Under the pieces are notes generated by a model. The model was not told where the DNA came from and made no database searches. It saw only the letters and a list, made by a program, of their open reading frames with translations. A program made the translations under genes and the position numbers. A stretch of DNA of 64,000 bases from Ruegeria arenilitoris (lineage in GTDB: Bacteria; Pseudomonadota; Alphaproteobacteria; Rhodobacterales; Rhodobacteraceae): the NCBI RefSeq assembly GCF_013032855.1, contig NZ_WQDA01000001.1, positions 69,501 to 133,500 of the forward strand, in the 5' to 3' direction. Every line of letters starts with the position of its first letter. Positions within the stretch are counted from its first letter, which is position 1. Positions 25,908-34,640 of this stretch are shown one piece after another.

Positions 25908-26503
25908 TGTTCGATCACCCCTCGGACCGCTAGAAAATTGAGCAGCTCCAGCAGGGGCATACCCAAGACGTTAAAATAGTCGCCGTCAATGCTGCTGAAC
26001 AGGCGCACACCCTCTTCTTCCAGCTTGTAGGCCCCGACCGCATGGCGAATGCTGTCCCAGTTGCGCGCGACATAGCCCTTCAGATAGGCATCCGAACTGG
26101 CGCGCATCCGCAACCGCACCTGACCGACATGGCGCCAGACCGGTTCGCCGTTCTGATAGATCACCGCCGCCGACAGCAGCATGTGACGCTTGCCGCGCAT
26201 CGCCTTCAACTGCGCCAGCGCCTCTTCGGGCGTTTCGGGCTTGGACAGCAGGCGTCCGTCGAAATCCAGAACCTGGTCACAGCCCAGAACCATCGCCCCG
26301 GGCGTCTTGTCACTGATCTTGCGCGCCTTGAGCTCGGCCAGAGCGTCGGCGATGTCGCGGGGCGGCGCGCCCTCGGCCACAAGCGCGCGTTTGGCGGTAT
26401 CCTCGTCCACGCGGGCGACCTGGACGGAAAACGGCACTCCGGCGTTCCGCAGCAACTGCGCGCGGATCTCGGACCCCGAGGCAAGAACGATGGGGACAGT
26501 CAT
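25904..26503 (-). CDS. maf: Maf family nucleotide pyrophosphatase
   Basis: House-cleaning nucleoside triphosphate pyrophosphatase of 199 residues. Motifs: [16 protein letters not shown] (phosphate-binding start), [16 protein letters not shown] and the [18 protein letters not shown] terminus. Maf proteins differ in substrate (dTTP/UTP or modified nucleotides) and this sequence does not settle it. The ATG at 26503 was preferred to an upstream one at 26569 because the family begins here. The gene borders the probable origin and reads away from it. Confidence 0.9.
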   Translation of the reverse strand: MTVPIVLASGSEIRAQLLRNAGVPFSVQVARVDEDTAKRALVAEGAPPRDIADALAELKARKISDKTPGAMVLGCDQVLDFDGRLLSKPETPEEALAQLKAMRGKRHMLLSAAVIYQNGEPVWRHVGQVRLRMRASSDAYLKGYVARNWDSIRHAVGAYKLEEEGVRLFSSIDGDYFNVLGMPLLELLNFLAVRGVIEQ

Positions 26504-26632
26504 GTGGAAAACCCCGTGGGCAAGTTGATCATTGGTCTTGAACGGTTTGTATGGTTTTCCGGTTGACACGCAAGCCCGCGGTTTCGGCCTGAAACTTCCC
26601 TGAGTCGCTCAAAGACTGTCCGGTCGGGACAA

Positions 26633-26689
26633 GGATAACTCGGGATCTTGGGATTTCCTGTTCATCAAAAGATGTCCCTTGAGTTATCC
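26633..26689. repeat. Inverted repeat GGATAACTC / GAGTTATCC in the origin
   Basis: Perfect 9-base arms at 26633-26641 and 26681-26689, 39 bases apart. Each arm contains TTATCC, the core of a DnaA box, in opposite orientation; the right arm continues as TTATCCCCA. Confidence 0.7.
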
Positions 26690-26761
26690 CCAAGTCAGAT
26701 CCGCGGTATGTAACTTAACTTCTTGTTTTTATTATGTAAAAGCTGAAATCACCAGAATCAC

Positions 26762-26800
26762 CCAGTTTTGGAAATTATTCATCCACCTGGGGAAAACTGG
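26762..26800. repeat. Inverted repeat CCAGTTTT / AAAACTGG in the origin
   Basis: Perfect 8-base arms at 26762-26769 and 26793-26800. The loop contains TTCATCCACC, a DnaA-box-like sequence, and the right arm forms TTTTCCCCA on the minus strand, another 7-of-9 match. Confidence 0.65.
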
Positions 26801-26906
26801 CGGACAAAACAATAATCCACGGATTTTGCCCACCCTACAAAACCATCATCCTTTCTCTTTTCTATTTTTTTTATTAGGGAGGGTCCGACCAGTGCCGGGA
26901 AACCCG

Positions 26907-27356
26907 ATGACCGATCTTCTCTTCACGCTGTACCCTTGGGTGAAATCGCTGCACATCATGGCGGTGATCTCGTGGATGGCGGGGCTGTTCTATCTGCCAC
27001 GTCTGTTCGTCTATCACGTCGAAAAAGCGCAGGCCGTGGACGGTGCGCCCGAGATCTTCTTTGAAATGGAAGAAAAGCTGCTGCGCGTGATCATGCGACC
27101 GGCGATGATCGTGGCCTGGGTCTGCGGCCTCATCATGGTGTTCACTCCCGGCATCGTCGGGTGGGACTGGTCCTGGCCTTGGGTCAAGGGTGCTGCGGTG
27201 ATCGGCATGACCTGGTTTCATCACTGGCTGATGGCCCGGCGCAAGGATTTCGTCGAAGGCCGCAATACGCTCACAGGGCGCCAGTACCGCATGATGAACG
27301 AGGTTCCGACCGTTTTGATGGTCATCATCGTTCTGGCGGTCATTCTGAAGTTCTGA
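26907..27356 (+). CDS. hemJ: Protoporphyrinogen IX oxidase HemJ
   Basis: Membrane protein of about 149 residues that oxidises protoporphyrinogen IX to protoporphyrin IX in heme synthesis (formerly UPF0093). Four predicted helices; signatures are YPWVKSLHIMAVISWMAGLF with the conserved His, PRLFVYHVE, RPAMIVAWVCGL and WFHHWLMARRKDF. The ATG at 26907 gives the family N terminus. A GTG at 26892 is better placed behind AGGGAGGG (26876-26883) and would add five residues, so either start is possible. First rightward gene beside the origin. Confidence 0.92.
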   Translation: MTDLLFTLYPWVKSLHIMAVISWMAGLFYLPRLFVYHVEKAQAVDGAPEIFFEMEEKLLRVIMRPAMIVAWVCGLIMVFTPGIVGWDWSWPWVKGAAVIGMTWFHHWLMARRKDFVEGRNTLTGRQYRMMNEVPTVLMVIIVLAVILKF

Positions 27357-27375
27357 GGGCCATTTCCGCACCGGT

Positions 27376-27404
27376 TTGACTCGGGCGGCGACCGGCCTTA
27401 TGTA
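27376..27404 (+). promoter_or_regulatory. Sigma70-type promoter candidate for rho
   Basis: TTGACT (27376-27381), a 17-base spacer and TATGTA (27399-27404), about 90 bases before the rho ATG. The hexamers match 5 of 6 and 4 of 6 with ideal spacing. The long leader would leave room for rho autoregulation, known in other bacteria. Confidence 0.6.
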
Positions 27405-27491
27405 GGGATCAACCCATCCGTCCGGATGGCGCATCTTCCTGTTTGAAATTCAACGCTGTGCCGCACCCTTGCGGCCAAGGTCCGTATCATC

Positions 27492-28763
27492 ATGACAACC
27501 GAATCCCTGAATCTGGCCGATCTGAAGGCCAAAAGCCCCAAAGACCTTCTGGCCATGGCCGAAGAGCTCGAGATCGAAAACGCCTCGACCATGCGCAAGG
27601 GCGAGATGATGTTCCAGATCCTGCGCGAACGCGCGGACGAGGGCTGGACCGTGGGCGGCGACGGCGTGCTCGAGGTGCTGCAGGACGGTTTCGGCTTTCT
27701 GCGCTCGCCCGAGGCGAACTATCTGCCCGGCCCGGACGACATCTATGTCTCGCCCGACATGATCCGCCAGCATTCGCTGCGCACCGGCGACACGGTCGAG
27801 GGTGAGATTAAGGCTCCGGACGAGAATGAGCGCTATTTCGCGCTGACGAAGGTCACCAAGATCAACTTCGAAGACCCGGAAAAGGCCAAGCACAAGATCT
27901 TGTTCGACAACCTGACGCCGCTCTATCCGGATGAGCGGTTGAAGATGGAGATCGAGGATCCGACCATCAAGGACAAGTCCGCCCGTGTGATCGACCTGGT
28001 CGCCCCGATCGGCAAGGGCCAGCGGTCGCTGATCGTGGCGCCGCCGCGGACCGGCAAAACGGTGATCCTGCAGAACATCGCGCACTCGATCGAGCGGAAC
28101 CACCCGGAGTGCTACCTGATCGTCCTGCTGATCGACGAACGCCCTGAAGAGGTGACGGACATGCAGCGTTCGGTGAAGGGCGAGGTGGTATCCTCGACCT
28201 TTGATGAACCGGCGACCCGCCATGTGGCCGTGTCGGAGATGGTGATCGAAAAAGCCAAGCGCCTGGTCGAACATAAACGAGATGTTGTTATTCTTCTCGA
28301 CTCGATCACAAGACTTGGTAGAGCGTTCAACACCGTGGTGCCGTCCTCGGGCAAGGTTCTGACCGGTGGTGTCGACGCCAACGCGCTGCAGCGGCCCAAG
28401 CGGTTCTTCGGTGCGGCGCGCAACATCGAAGAGGGCGGTTCGCTGACCATCATCGCCACCGCGCTGATCGACACCGGCAGCCGGATGGACGAAGTGATCT
28501 TTGAAGAATTCAAGGGTACCGGTAACTCGGAGATCGTTCTAGATCGCAAGATCGCAGACAAGCGGGTGTTCCCGGCGATCGACATCCTCAAGTCCGGCAC
28601 CCGGAAAGAGGACCTGCTGGTCGACAAGGGCGATCTGGCCAAAACCTTTGTTCTGCGCCGTATCCTCAACCCGATGGGCACAACCGACGCGATCGAGTTC
28701 CTGTTGTCCAAGTTGAAACAGACCAAGACCAATTCCGAGTTCTTCGACTCGATGAATACCTGA
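27492..28763 (+). CDS. rho: Transcription termination factor Rho
   Basis: Hexameric RNA-dependent ATPase that ends transcripts, 423 residues. N-terminal domain [24 protein letters not shown]-binding cold-shock-like fold with [21 protein letters not shown], Walker [28 protein letters not shown] (Walker B), Q-loop/R-loop [23 protein letters not shown]. All catalytic motifs are intact and length is standard. Lies between hemJ and mnmE as in other alphaproteobacterial origin regions. Confidence 0.97.
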   Translation: MTTESLNLADLKAKSPKDLLAMAEELEIENASTMRKGEMMFQILRERADEGWTVGGDGVLEVLQDGFGFLRSPEANYLPGPDDIYVSPDMIRQHSLRTGDTVEGEIKAPDENERYFALTKVTKINFEDPEKAKHKILFDNLTPLYPDERLKMEIEDPTIKDKSARVIDLVAPIGKGQRSLIVAPPRTGKTVILQNIAHSIERNHPECYLIVLLIDERPEEVTDMQRSVKGEVVSSTFDEPATRHVAVSEMVIEKAKRLVEHKRDVVILLDSITRLGRAFNTVVPSSGKVLTGGVDANALQRPKRFFGAARNIEEGGSLTIIATALIDTGSRMDEVIFEEFKGTGNSEIVLDRKIADKRVFPAIDILKSGTRKEDLLVDKGDLAKTFVLRRILNPMGTTDAIEFLLSKLKQTKTNSEFFDSMNT

Positions 28764-28794
28764 TACGGTCTTGTAACCGACGCGAGGCCTTCGA

Positions 28795-30081
28795 ATGGAT
28801 ACGATATTCGCCTTGGCCAGCGCGCAAGGCAAGGCAGGGGTTGCTGTGATCCGCCTGTCAGGACCGCAGTCGCACCAAGCGGCCAAGGTTCTGTCGGGTG
28901 GAGATTTGCCGTTGCGTGGCATGTGCCTGCGTGAGTTGCGGGCACCTGACGGGTCGCGCCTGGATGACGGGCTGGTTCTGACCTTCCACGGTCCATCCAG
29001 CTTTACCGGCGAAGATGTGGCCGAGCTGCAGATCCATGGCAGCGCGGCTTCGGTCAACGCGGTTCTGCGCGTCCTATCCGAAATGCCGGATCTGCGACTG
29101 GCTGAGCCGGGCGAGTTCACCCGGCGTGCTCTTGAAAACGGGAAGATGGACCTTGCCCAGGTCGAAGGCTTGGCCGATCTGATCGACGCAGAGACCGAGG
29201 CCCAACGCAAGCAGGCTCAGACCATTCTGGCTGGCGAGTTGGGCGACCTGGCGGAACGGTGGCGGCGGGATTTGATCCGGGCGGCCTCATTGCTGGAGGC
29301 TGTCATTGATTTTGCCGATGAAGACGTGCCAACGGATGTGTCACCCGAAGTCCGATCGCTTGTAACTGCTGTCATGGCGGATCTGGAGCGGGAGGCAAAG
29401 GGCGTGAGAATTGCCGAGCGGATTCGCACCGGCTTTGAAGTGGCTATCGTCGGCCCACCGAATGCGGGCAAGTCGACCTTGCTGAATGCGCTTGCGGGCC
29501 GGGAGGCGGCAATTACTTCGGAATATGCTGGCACCACCCGCGATATTATCGAGGTGCGGATGGACCTGGCAGGCTTGCCGGTCACGCTGTTGGATACGGC
29601 CGGGTTGCGCGAAACTGAGGATCACGTCGAGGGTCTTGGGATCGCTCTGGCCAGAAAGCGGGCGGAAAATGCCGACCTTCGCGTATTTCTGACCGAGGAC
29701 CCGCAAGCTTTGGGAATCGGTATGCAATCAGGCGACATCCAGGTTTTGCCGAAATCCGACCTTCGTTCAGACGGGACCGATGGTGTGTCGGGGAAGACAG
29801 GTCAGGGAATAGACCGCCTGATCCACAACATATCGGTCGTCTTGCGAGAGCGAACCGCAAGTTCTGGTATTGCCACCCGGGAACGCCATCGTGTTGCAAT
29901 GCTGAAATCCTCGGCCGCTCTGTCCGAAGCACTCAGAGTTCTGGATTCCGGCCCGGACCTGTACGATATTGCAGCAGAAGAGCTGCGGATCGCCATCCGC
30001 GCGTTGGAGTCTTTGGTCGGCCGAGTAGATGTGGAAAATCTGCTGGACGAAATATTCGCCAGCTTTTGTTTGGGTAAATGA
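28795..30081 (+). CDS. mnmE: tRNA modification GTPase MnmE
   Basis: With MnmG makes the cmnm5/nm5 modification of U34 in tRNAs. 428 residues: N-terminal tetrahydrofolate-binding domain ([20 protein letters not shown]), helical domain, G domain with [25 protein letters not shown], and the C-terminal catalytic CLGK. The family C terminus is usually CIGK; Leu is a mild change. The stop codon is part of the AGGAG that serves mnmG, so the two are closely coupled. Confidence 0.96.
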   Translation: MDTIFALASAQGKAGVAVIRLSGPQSHQAAKVLSGGDLPLRGMCLRELRAPDGSRLDDGLVLTFHGPSSFTGEDVAELQIHGSAASVNAVLRVLSEMPDLRLAEPGEFTRRALENGKMDLAQVEGLADLIDAETEAQRKQAQTILAGELGDLAERWRRDLIRAASLLEAVIDFADEDVPTDVSPEVRSLVTAVMADLEREAKGVRIAERIRTGFEVAIVGPPNAGKSTLLNALAGREAAITSEYAGTTRDIIEVRMDLAGLPVTLLDTAGLRETEDHVEGLGIALARKRAENADLRVFLTEDPQALGIGMQSGDIQVLPKSDLRSDGTDGVSGKTGQGIDRLIHNISVVLRERTASSGIATRERHRVAMLKSSAALSEALRVLDSGPDLYDIAAEELRIAIRALESLVGRVDVENLLDEIFASFCLGK

Positions 30082-30085
30082 GGAG

Positions 30086-30101
30086 TGTTTCACGTGAAAC
30101 A
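30086..30101. promoter_or_regulatory. parS centromere site 1
   Basis: TGTTTCACGTGAAACA, a perfect 16-base palindrome identical to the ParB-binding parS consensus shared by Bacillus and Caulobacter. It lies between mnmE and mnmG; the GTG in its CACGTG core is the likely start codon of mnmG. About 3.3 kb right of the probable origin and about 3.3 kb left of parB. Confidence 0.95.
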
Positions 30102-31962
30102 TTCGGAGTTTGACGTCGTCGTTATCGGAGCGGGGCATGCGGGGGCCGAGGCGGCCCATGCCGCGGCCCGGATGGGTGCGCAGACAGCTTTGGTGACACT
30201 TTCGGAAACCGACATCGGTGTCATGTCGTGCAATCCGGCGATCGGTGGACTTGGAAAAGGCCACTTGGTTCGTGAGATCGACGCCCTGGACGGCGTTATG
30301 GGGCGGGTTGCAGACCGGGCGGGAATCCAGTTCCGCCTTCTGAATCGCCGTAAAGGGCCCGCCGTTCAAGGGCCCCGCGCGCAGGCCGACCGCGCGCTGT
30401 ACCGGGCTGCAATGCAACAGGAAACAAAGGCGCGAAAGAACCTCGAAGTCATTACCGGAGAAGTCATAGATTTCCGAATGGACGGTCATCGCGTTGCCGG
30501 GGTGGTTCTGTCCGACGGATCTGAAATTCCGGCGAAAGCGGTTATTCTGACCTCGGGAACGTTTCTGCGGGGCGTGATCCATATCGGCGATGTTCAGAGG
30601 CCCGGAGGCCGCATGGGCGACAGGCCGTCTGTACGACTGGCTGAGCGGTTGGATAGCTATGACCTGCCGATGGCGCGGCTGAAAACCGGGACGCCTCCGC
30701 GCCTAGATGGGCGCACGATCGACTGGGACGGATTGGAACGGCAGGACGGTGATGATGATCCGACCATGTTCTCATTCTTGTCCAAAACACCGGTGGCGCC
30801 GCAGATATCTTGCGGCATCACTCACACGAACGCGCAAACCCATGAAATCATCGAGAAGAACCTGAGCCGCTCTGCGATGTATGGGGGGCATATCGAGGGA
30901 GTGGGGCCGCGATATTGCCCTTCGATCGAAGACAAGATCGTTCGGTTTGCGGATAAGGACTCTCACCAGATTTTTCTGGAGCCTGAGGGCGTCAATGATC
31001 ACACGGTGTATCCAAACGGGATTTCGACTTCGCTGCCGCAGGATGTCCAAGTCGAGTATGTTCGATCCATCAAAGGCCTTGAGTCGGCAGAAATCCTGCA
31101 GCCGGGCTACGCCATTGAATACGACTATGTGGACCCGCGTGTGTTGAGCGCGTCCCTGGCCTTGCCGGAGATCCCGGGGCTATATCTTGCAGGGCAGATC
31201 AATGGAACCACAGGATATGAGGAGGCGGCTGCTCAGGGCCTGATCGCGGGCCTGAATGCCGCGTTGGAAGTTCAAGGGCGAGATGCGATTCATTTTACTC
31301 GAGCCAATAGCTATATTGGTGTCATGATTGACGATCTGACCACACGGGGTGTAGCGGAACCGTATCGGATGTTTACCTCGCGCGCCGAATTCCGTCTGTC
31401 CTTGCGCGCGGACAATGCGGATCAACGCCTTACGCCGAAAGGCCTGGAAATTGGGTGTATATCGGATCACCGTCGCCTGGCTTTTGAAACCAAAATGGAA
31501 AGGCTGGGTGCTGTGAAGTCAGTACTGACCGAACGGACCTTTACGCCCAAGGAAATCCGCACAGCTGGCATCGAAGTAAATCAGGATGGTAACCGCAGGG
31601 ACGGAATGGCAATCTTGGCGTTTCCGAACGTTTGCTTCGAGGACCTTGTGCCGCTGATCCAGCAGCTGGAGGATGTCGACCAAGACACCCGTCGGCAGAT
31701 CGAAAGGGACGCGCTGTACGCCAATTACATAGCTCGGCAACAACGAGACGTCGAAGCCATGAAGCGCGACGAAACCCATGCCATACCCGCGGATTTTGAC
31801 TATTCCTCGCTCACAGGTCTTTCGAATGAGTTGAAGCAGAAGCTGTCAGCCGCGCGACCGGCGAACATTGCCCAAGCGAGTCGCGTGGAGGGTGTTACGC
31901 CTGCTGCTTTGACCTTGGTACTGGCAAAACTCAGAAGCAGTCAGAGAGCAAAAAAGGCATGA
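30094..31962 (+). CDS. mnmG: tRNA uridine-5-carboxymethylaminomethyl enzyme MnmG
   Basis: FAD- and NADH-dependent partner of MnmE. FAD-binding motif [14 protein letters not shown] at the N terminus, then [17 protein letters not shown] and C-terminal helical domain with [12 protein letters not shown]. The GTG at 30094 gives 622 residues and lies eight bases after AGGAG (30081-30085). A GTG at 30085, which would add three residues encoded by parS, overlaps that ribosome binding site and is less likely. The stop overlaps the rsmG start (ATGA). Confidence 0.96.
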   Translation: MKHSEFDVVVIGAGHAGAEAAHAAARMGAQTALVTLSETDIGVMSCNPAIGGLGKGHLVREIDALDGVMGRVADRAGIQFRLLNRRKGPAVQGPRAQADRALYRAAMQQETKARKNLEVITGEVIDFRMDGHRVAGVVLSDGSEIPAKAVILTSGTFLRGVIHIGDVQRPGGRMGDRPSVRLAERLDSYDLPMARLKTGTPPRLDGRTIDWDGLERQDGDDDPTMFSFLSKTPVAPQISCGITHTNAQTHEIIEKNLSRSAMYGGHIEGVGPRYCPSIEDKIVRFADKDSHQIFLEPEGVNDHTVYPNGISTSLPQDVQVEYVRSIKGLESAEILQPGYAIEYDYVDPRVLSASLALPEIPGLYLAGQINGTTGYEEAAAQGLIAGLNAALEVQGRDAIHFTRANSYIGVMIDDLTTRGVAEPYRMFTSRAEFRLSLRADNADQRLTPKGLEIGCISDHRRLAFETKMERLGAVKSVLTERTFTPKEIRTAGIEVNQDGNRRDGMAILAFPNVCFEDLVPLIQQLEDVDQDTRRQIERDALYANYIARQQRDVEAMKRDETHAIPADFDYSSLTGLSNELKQKLSAARPANIAQASRVEGVTPAALTLVLAKLRSSQRAKKA

Positions 31963-32582
31963 ACGGCGACTCGCGCGCTTCGCCCGATGGCTTGAATGTT
32001 TCACGTGAAACATTCGAAAAGCTGTCAGTCTTTGTCGATCTTCTGCGGAAGTGGAATCCAAAGATTAACTTGGTTTCGCGCAGCACTCTGCCAGAAGTTT
32101 GGTCGCGGCACGTAAAGGACTCGATCCAGGTCTTTCACTTGGTTGAACCAAAGAATCACTGGGTCGATCTGGGAAGCGGTGGAGGACTTCCGGGGCTGGT
32201 CTGCGCGATACTGGCCTCTGAAGCTTCGCCTGAGACGGAATTTACCCTGGTTGAGAGCGATCAGAGAAAATCGGCGTTTTTGCGCACCGTCATCCGCGAA
32301 ACCAAGGCCAACTGCTCGGTAATTTCAAAGCGGATCGAGGCTATCGATCCCCTGGGCGCTGATGTCCTGTCCGCAAGGGCGCTCGCAGACCTGACGACTT
32401 TATTGTCATTCTGTGACAGGCATTTAAAGGAAGATGGAGTGGCCGTGTTTCCCAAAGGCGCCACCTGGAAAAAAGAAATCGACGCGGCCCAACGGGAATG
32501 GAATTTCACCACGGAGACGGCTAATAGTTTAACTGACCCCCAGGCTGTCATCCTGAAGATCAAAGGAGTCTCACGTGGTTGA
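31959..32582 (+). CDS. rsmG: 16S rRNA (guanine-527-N7)-methyltransferase RsmG
   Basis: SAM-dependent enzyme of 207 residues methylating G527 of 16S rRNA. Motif I is [17 protein letters not shown], followed by [15 protein letters not shown] and the [12 protein letters not shown] region. The N-terminal residues NVSRETF are encoded by parS site 2, so part of the protein sequence is dictated by a DNA-binding site. Coupled upstream to mnmG (4-base overlap) and overlapping parA by eight bases. Confidence 0.95.
   Translation: MNGDSRASPDGLNVSRETFEKLSVFVDLLRKWNPKINLVSRSTLPEVWSRHVKDSIQVFHLVEPKNHWVDLGSGGGLPGLVCAILASEASPETEFTLVESDQRKSAFLRTVIRETKANCSVISKRIEAIDPLGADVLSARALADLTTLLSFCDRHLKEDGVAVFPKGATWKKEIDAAQREWNFTTETANSLTDPQAVILKIKGVSRG
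31997..32012. promoter_or_regulatory. parS centromere site 2, inside rsmG
   Basis: A second perfect TGTTTCACGTGAAACA, 1,911 bases from the first. It is read in the rsmG frame as part of NVSRET. The same 16 bases in a different frame would read FHVKH, as at the mnmG start. Confidence 0.95.
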
Positions 32583-33378
32583 TCTGTCGCGCCCTGCAGG
32601 ACCTCGTATCATGGCGGTTGCCAATCAGAAGGGTGGGGTTGGCAAAACCACGACAGCGATCAATCTGGCGGCGGGTTTGGCCGAGGCAGGATGCAAGGTT
32701 CTGGTCGTGGATCTGGACCCGCAGGGAAACGCGTCCACCGGGCTTGGGGTCGAGGATCGTGATTGGACCACGTATGATTTGATTCTGGACGAGGCGCCCT
32801 TGGAGGCCGTCGTGCAGGAAACCGAAATCGAAAACCTCAGTATCGTTCCGGCCACGGTTGACCTCAGCTCGGCAGATATTGAGCTGATCTCGAATGAAAA
32901 ACGCAGCTACTTGCTGCACGACGCGCTCAGGCAACCGGCGATCGACAAATTCGGTTTTGATTTTGTTCTGATCGACTGCCCGCCGTCCCTCAATCTGCTG
33001 ACAGTCAACGCGATGGTGGCGGCGCATTCGGTGTTGGTTCCGTTGCAAAGCGAGTTCTTTGCGCTGGAAGGCCTGTCGCAACTGATGCTGACGATTCGAG
33101 AGGTTCGACAGTCCGCGAATCCAGACCTCAGAATCGAAGGTATTGTGTTGACCATGTATGACAACCGCAACAACTTGTCCCGGCAGGTCGAAAAGGATGC
33201 GCGTGACAATCTGGGAGAGATGGTATTTAAAACCAAGATACCCAGAAATGTCCGGGTCAGCGAAGCGCCGTCATTTGCACTTCCGGTCCTTCAATATGAC
33301 TCGGGGTCTCTGGGGGCGATGGCGTACCGGCATCTGGCACGCGAAATCATGCAAAAGAACAAAAAAGTGGCTGCCTGA
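32575..33378 (+). CDS. parA: Chromosome-partitioning ATPase ParA (Soj)
   Basis: Deviant-Walker ATPase of 267 residues that drives segregation of ParB-parS complexes. GTG start at 32575 behind AAAGGAG. Deviant Walker A VANQKGGVGKTTTAINLAAG with the signature lysine, VDLDPQGNASTGLG (A'), and FVLIDCPPSLNLLTVNAM (Walker B). No N-terminal helix-turn-helix, so it is a chromosomal-type ParA. Followed by parB after 20 bases. Confidence 0.97.
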   Translation: MVDLSRPAGPRIMAVANQKGGVGKTTTAINLAAGLAEAGCKVLVVDLDPQGNASTGLGVEDRDWTTYDLILDEAPLEAVVQETEIENLSIVPATVDLSSADIELISNEKRSYLLHDALRQPAIDKFGFDFVLIDCPPSLNLLTVNAMVAAHSVLVPLQSEFFALEGLSQLMLTIREVRQSANPDLRIEGIVLTMYDNRNNLSRQVEKDARDNLGEMVFKTKIPRNVRVSEAPSFALPVLQYDSGSLGAMAYRHLAREIMQKNKKVAA

Positions 33379-33398
33379 GCGGCTGTCAGGAGGGCGAA

Positions 33399-34295
33399 GT
33401 GAGCGCCAGAAAAGGAAAACCTCGCGGATTGGGGCGCGGCTTGTCCGCCTTGATGGCGGATGTATCACAGGATCCTGAAGGCCGGGTCACGGCTGAACCA
33501 CGTCGGCCGGACATGAAGGTTCCGATCGAGAAGCTGCGGGCCAACCCGAATCAGCCGCGCCGCACATTCTCGCAGGATCAACTGGACGAGCTTGCTGCCT
33601 CGGTCAAAGAGAAAGGGATTATCCAGCCCCTGATCGTTCGCCCGGTCGGCGGCGGCGAATATGAAATCGTCGCGGGTGAGCGCCGCTGGCGCGCCGCGCA
33701 GATGGCGCAGTTGCACGACATTCCGGTCATCGTGCGCGAATTTGACGACACCGAAGTACTTGAAGTCGCCATCATCGAAAACATCCAGCGCGCTGATCTG
33801 AACGCCGTGGAGGAGGCCGCTGGCTACAAGCAGTTGATGGATCGGTTCGGCCACACCCAGGAAAAGTTGGCCGAAGCCCTGGGTAAAAGCCGCAGCCATA
33901 TTGCCAACCTTCTGAGGCTGTTGTCACTGCCGGGTGACGTTCAAGTCCTTGTTGTTGAAGGTAAAATCTCGGCCGGACACGCGCGCGCCCTTATCACTGC
34001 GGATAATCCGTCCGAACTGGCGAAAACTGTCGTGAAAGACGGCTTGTCAGTCCGCGCGACCGAAGCGCTGGTCAAGAAGCAGCAACAGGGCGACAAAGAT
34101 CGTCCCGCACCGCGGTCGCGTGACCTCAATGCAGGCAAGGACGCAGATACGCGGGCTTTGGAAAAAGACCTTTCCGCGATTCTGGCGATGAAGGTGGTCA
34201 TCAACCACAAGCCCGGAACCGAGACCGGGCAGGTCGTGCTGACCTATGAAAACCTGGATCAACTGGATGATCTCTGCGCAAAGCTCAGCCGTTAG
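33399..34295 (+). CDS. parB: Chromosome-partitioning protein ParB (Spo0J)
   Basis: CTP-dependent clamp that loads at parS, 298 residues, GTG start behind AGGAGGG. N-terminal tail KGKPRGLGRGLSALM contacts ParA; CTP-binding motifs IVRPVGGGEYEIVAGERRWRA and IIENIQRADLNAVEEA; helix-turn-helix TQEKLAEALGKSRSHIANLLRLL for parS; C-terminal dimer domain. Its target sites lie at 30086 and 31997 in the same operon. The 3' end overlaps the convergent DUF454 gene by 11 bases. Confidence 0.97.
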   Translation: MSARKGKPRGLGRGLSALMADVSQDPEGRVTAEPRRPDMKVPIEKLRANPNQPRRTFSQDQLDELAASVKEKGIIQPLIVRPVGGGEYEIVAGERRWRAAQMAQLHDIPVIVREFDDTEVLEVAIIENIQRADLNAVEEAAGYKQLMDRFGHTQEKLAEALGKSRSHIANLLRLLSLPGDVQVLVVEGKISAGHARALITADNPSELAKTVVKDGLSVRATEALVKKQQQGDKDRPAPRSRDLNAGKDADTRALEKDLSAILAMKVVINHKPGTETGQVVLTYENLDQLDDLCAKLSR

Positions 34296-34638
34296 GGCGT
34301 GACCAGATAAAGATCATCACCGCGCCCAAGGTCACGGCCTGAATAATCAGGACATGGCTGGGCACAGAGACCAGAACCGACAAACCAAAGACGGCGGCAA
34401 CCGACAGGGTCGCCGCCTTTTTTGCGGCTGGCCGGATCGCGCCCGAGGTTTGCCAATCAAGGATTAACGGACCGAAGGTTCGGTGAGACATCAGCCAGTT
34501 GTGCAGACGGGAAGAAGAGCGCGCGAAACAGAAGGCGGCCAACAGTAGGAACGGAACGGTGGGCAGCAGGGGCAGGGCAACGCCGATCATGGCCAAGGCG
34601 ACGCAGAGCAATCCAAATGTGGCCCACAAATAGTGCAT
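34285..34638 (-). CDS. DUF454 (YbaN-like) inner-membrane protein
   Basis: 117-residue protein with three or four predicted helices. Family pattern: FGLLCVALAMIGVALPLLPTVPFLLLAAFCFARSS with the conserved GxxLPLLPTxPF, then RTFGPLILDWQTSGAI. Function unknown in the family. It follows hemW after two bases on the minus strand and its end overlaps parB. Confidence 0.85.
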   Translation of the reverse strand: MHYLWATFGLLCVALAMIGVALPLLPTVPFLLLAAFCFARSSSRLHNWLMSHRTFGPLILDWQTSGAIRPAAKKAATLSVAAVFGLSVLVSVPSHVLIIQAVTLGAVMIFIWSRPNG

Positions 34639-34640
34639 GA

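Larger units (their letters stand above)
26504..26906. other. Probable chromosomal replication origin (oriC), the 403-base maf-hemJ gap
   Basis: Longest gene-free stretch of the window and clearly AT-rich against its surroundings, with T-rich tracts near 26708-26750 and 26849-26875. It holds a TTATCCCCA box (26684-26692, 8 of 9 to the DnaA consensus), weaker boxes at 26633-26641 (minus), 26779-26787, 26788-26796 (minus) and 26813-26821, and two inverted repeats. Its neighbours are those that flank alphaproteobacterial origins: maf, aroE, coaE and dnaQ running left; hemJ, rho, mnmE, mnmG, rsmG, parA and parB running right; parS within 6 kb. Not experimentally shown here. Confidence 0.8.

Noticed and set aside
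26602..26759. GANTC methylation sites in the origin
   Set aside because: Two sites (26602 and 26755) in about 400 bases are no more than chance, so they are not evidence for the origin.
26679..26906. Upstream extension of the hemJ frame
   Set aside because: The frame is open by chance through the AT-rich origin; the 76 extra residues resemble no HemJ N terminus.
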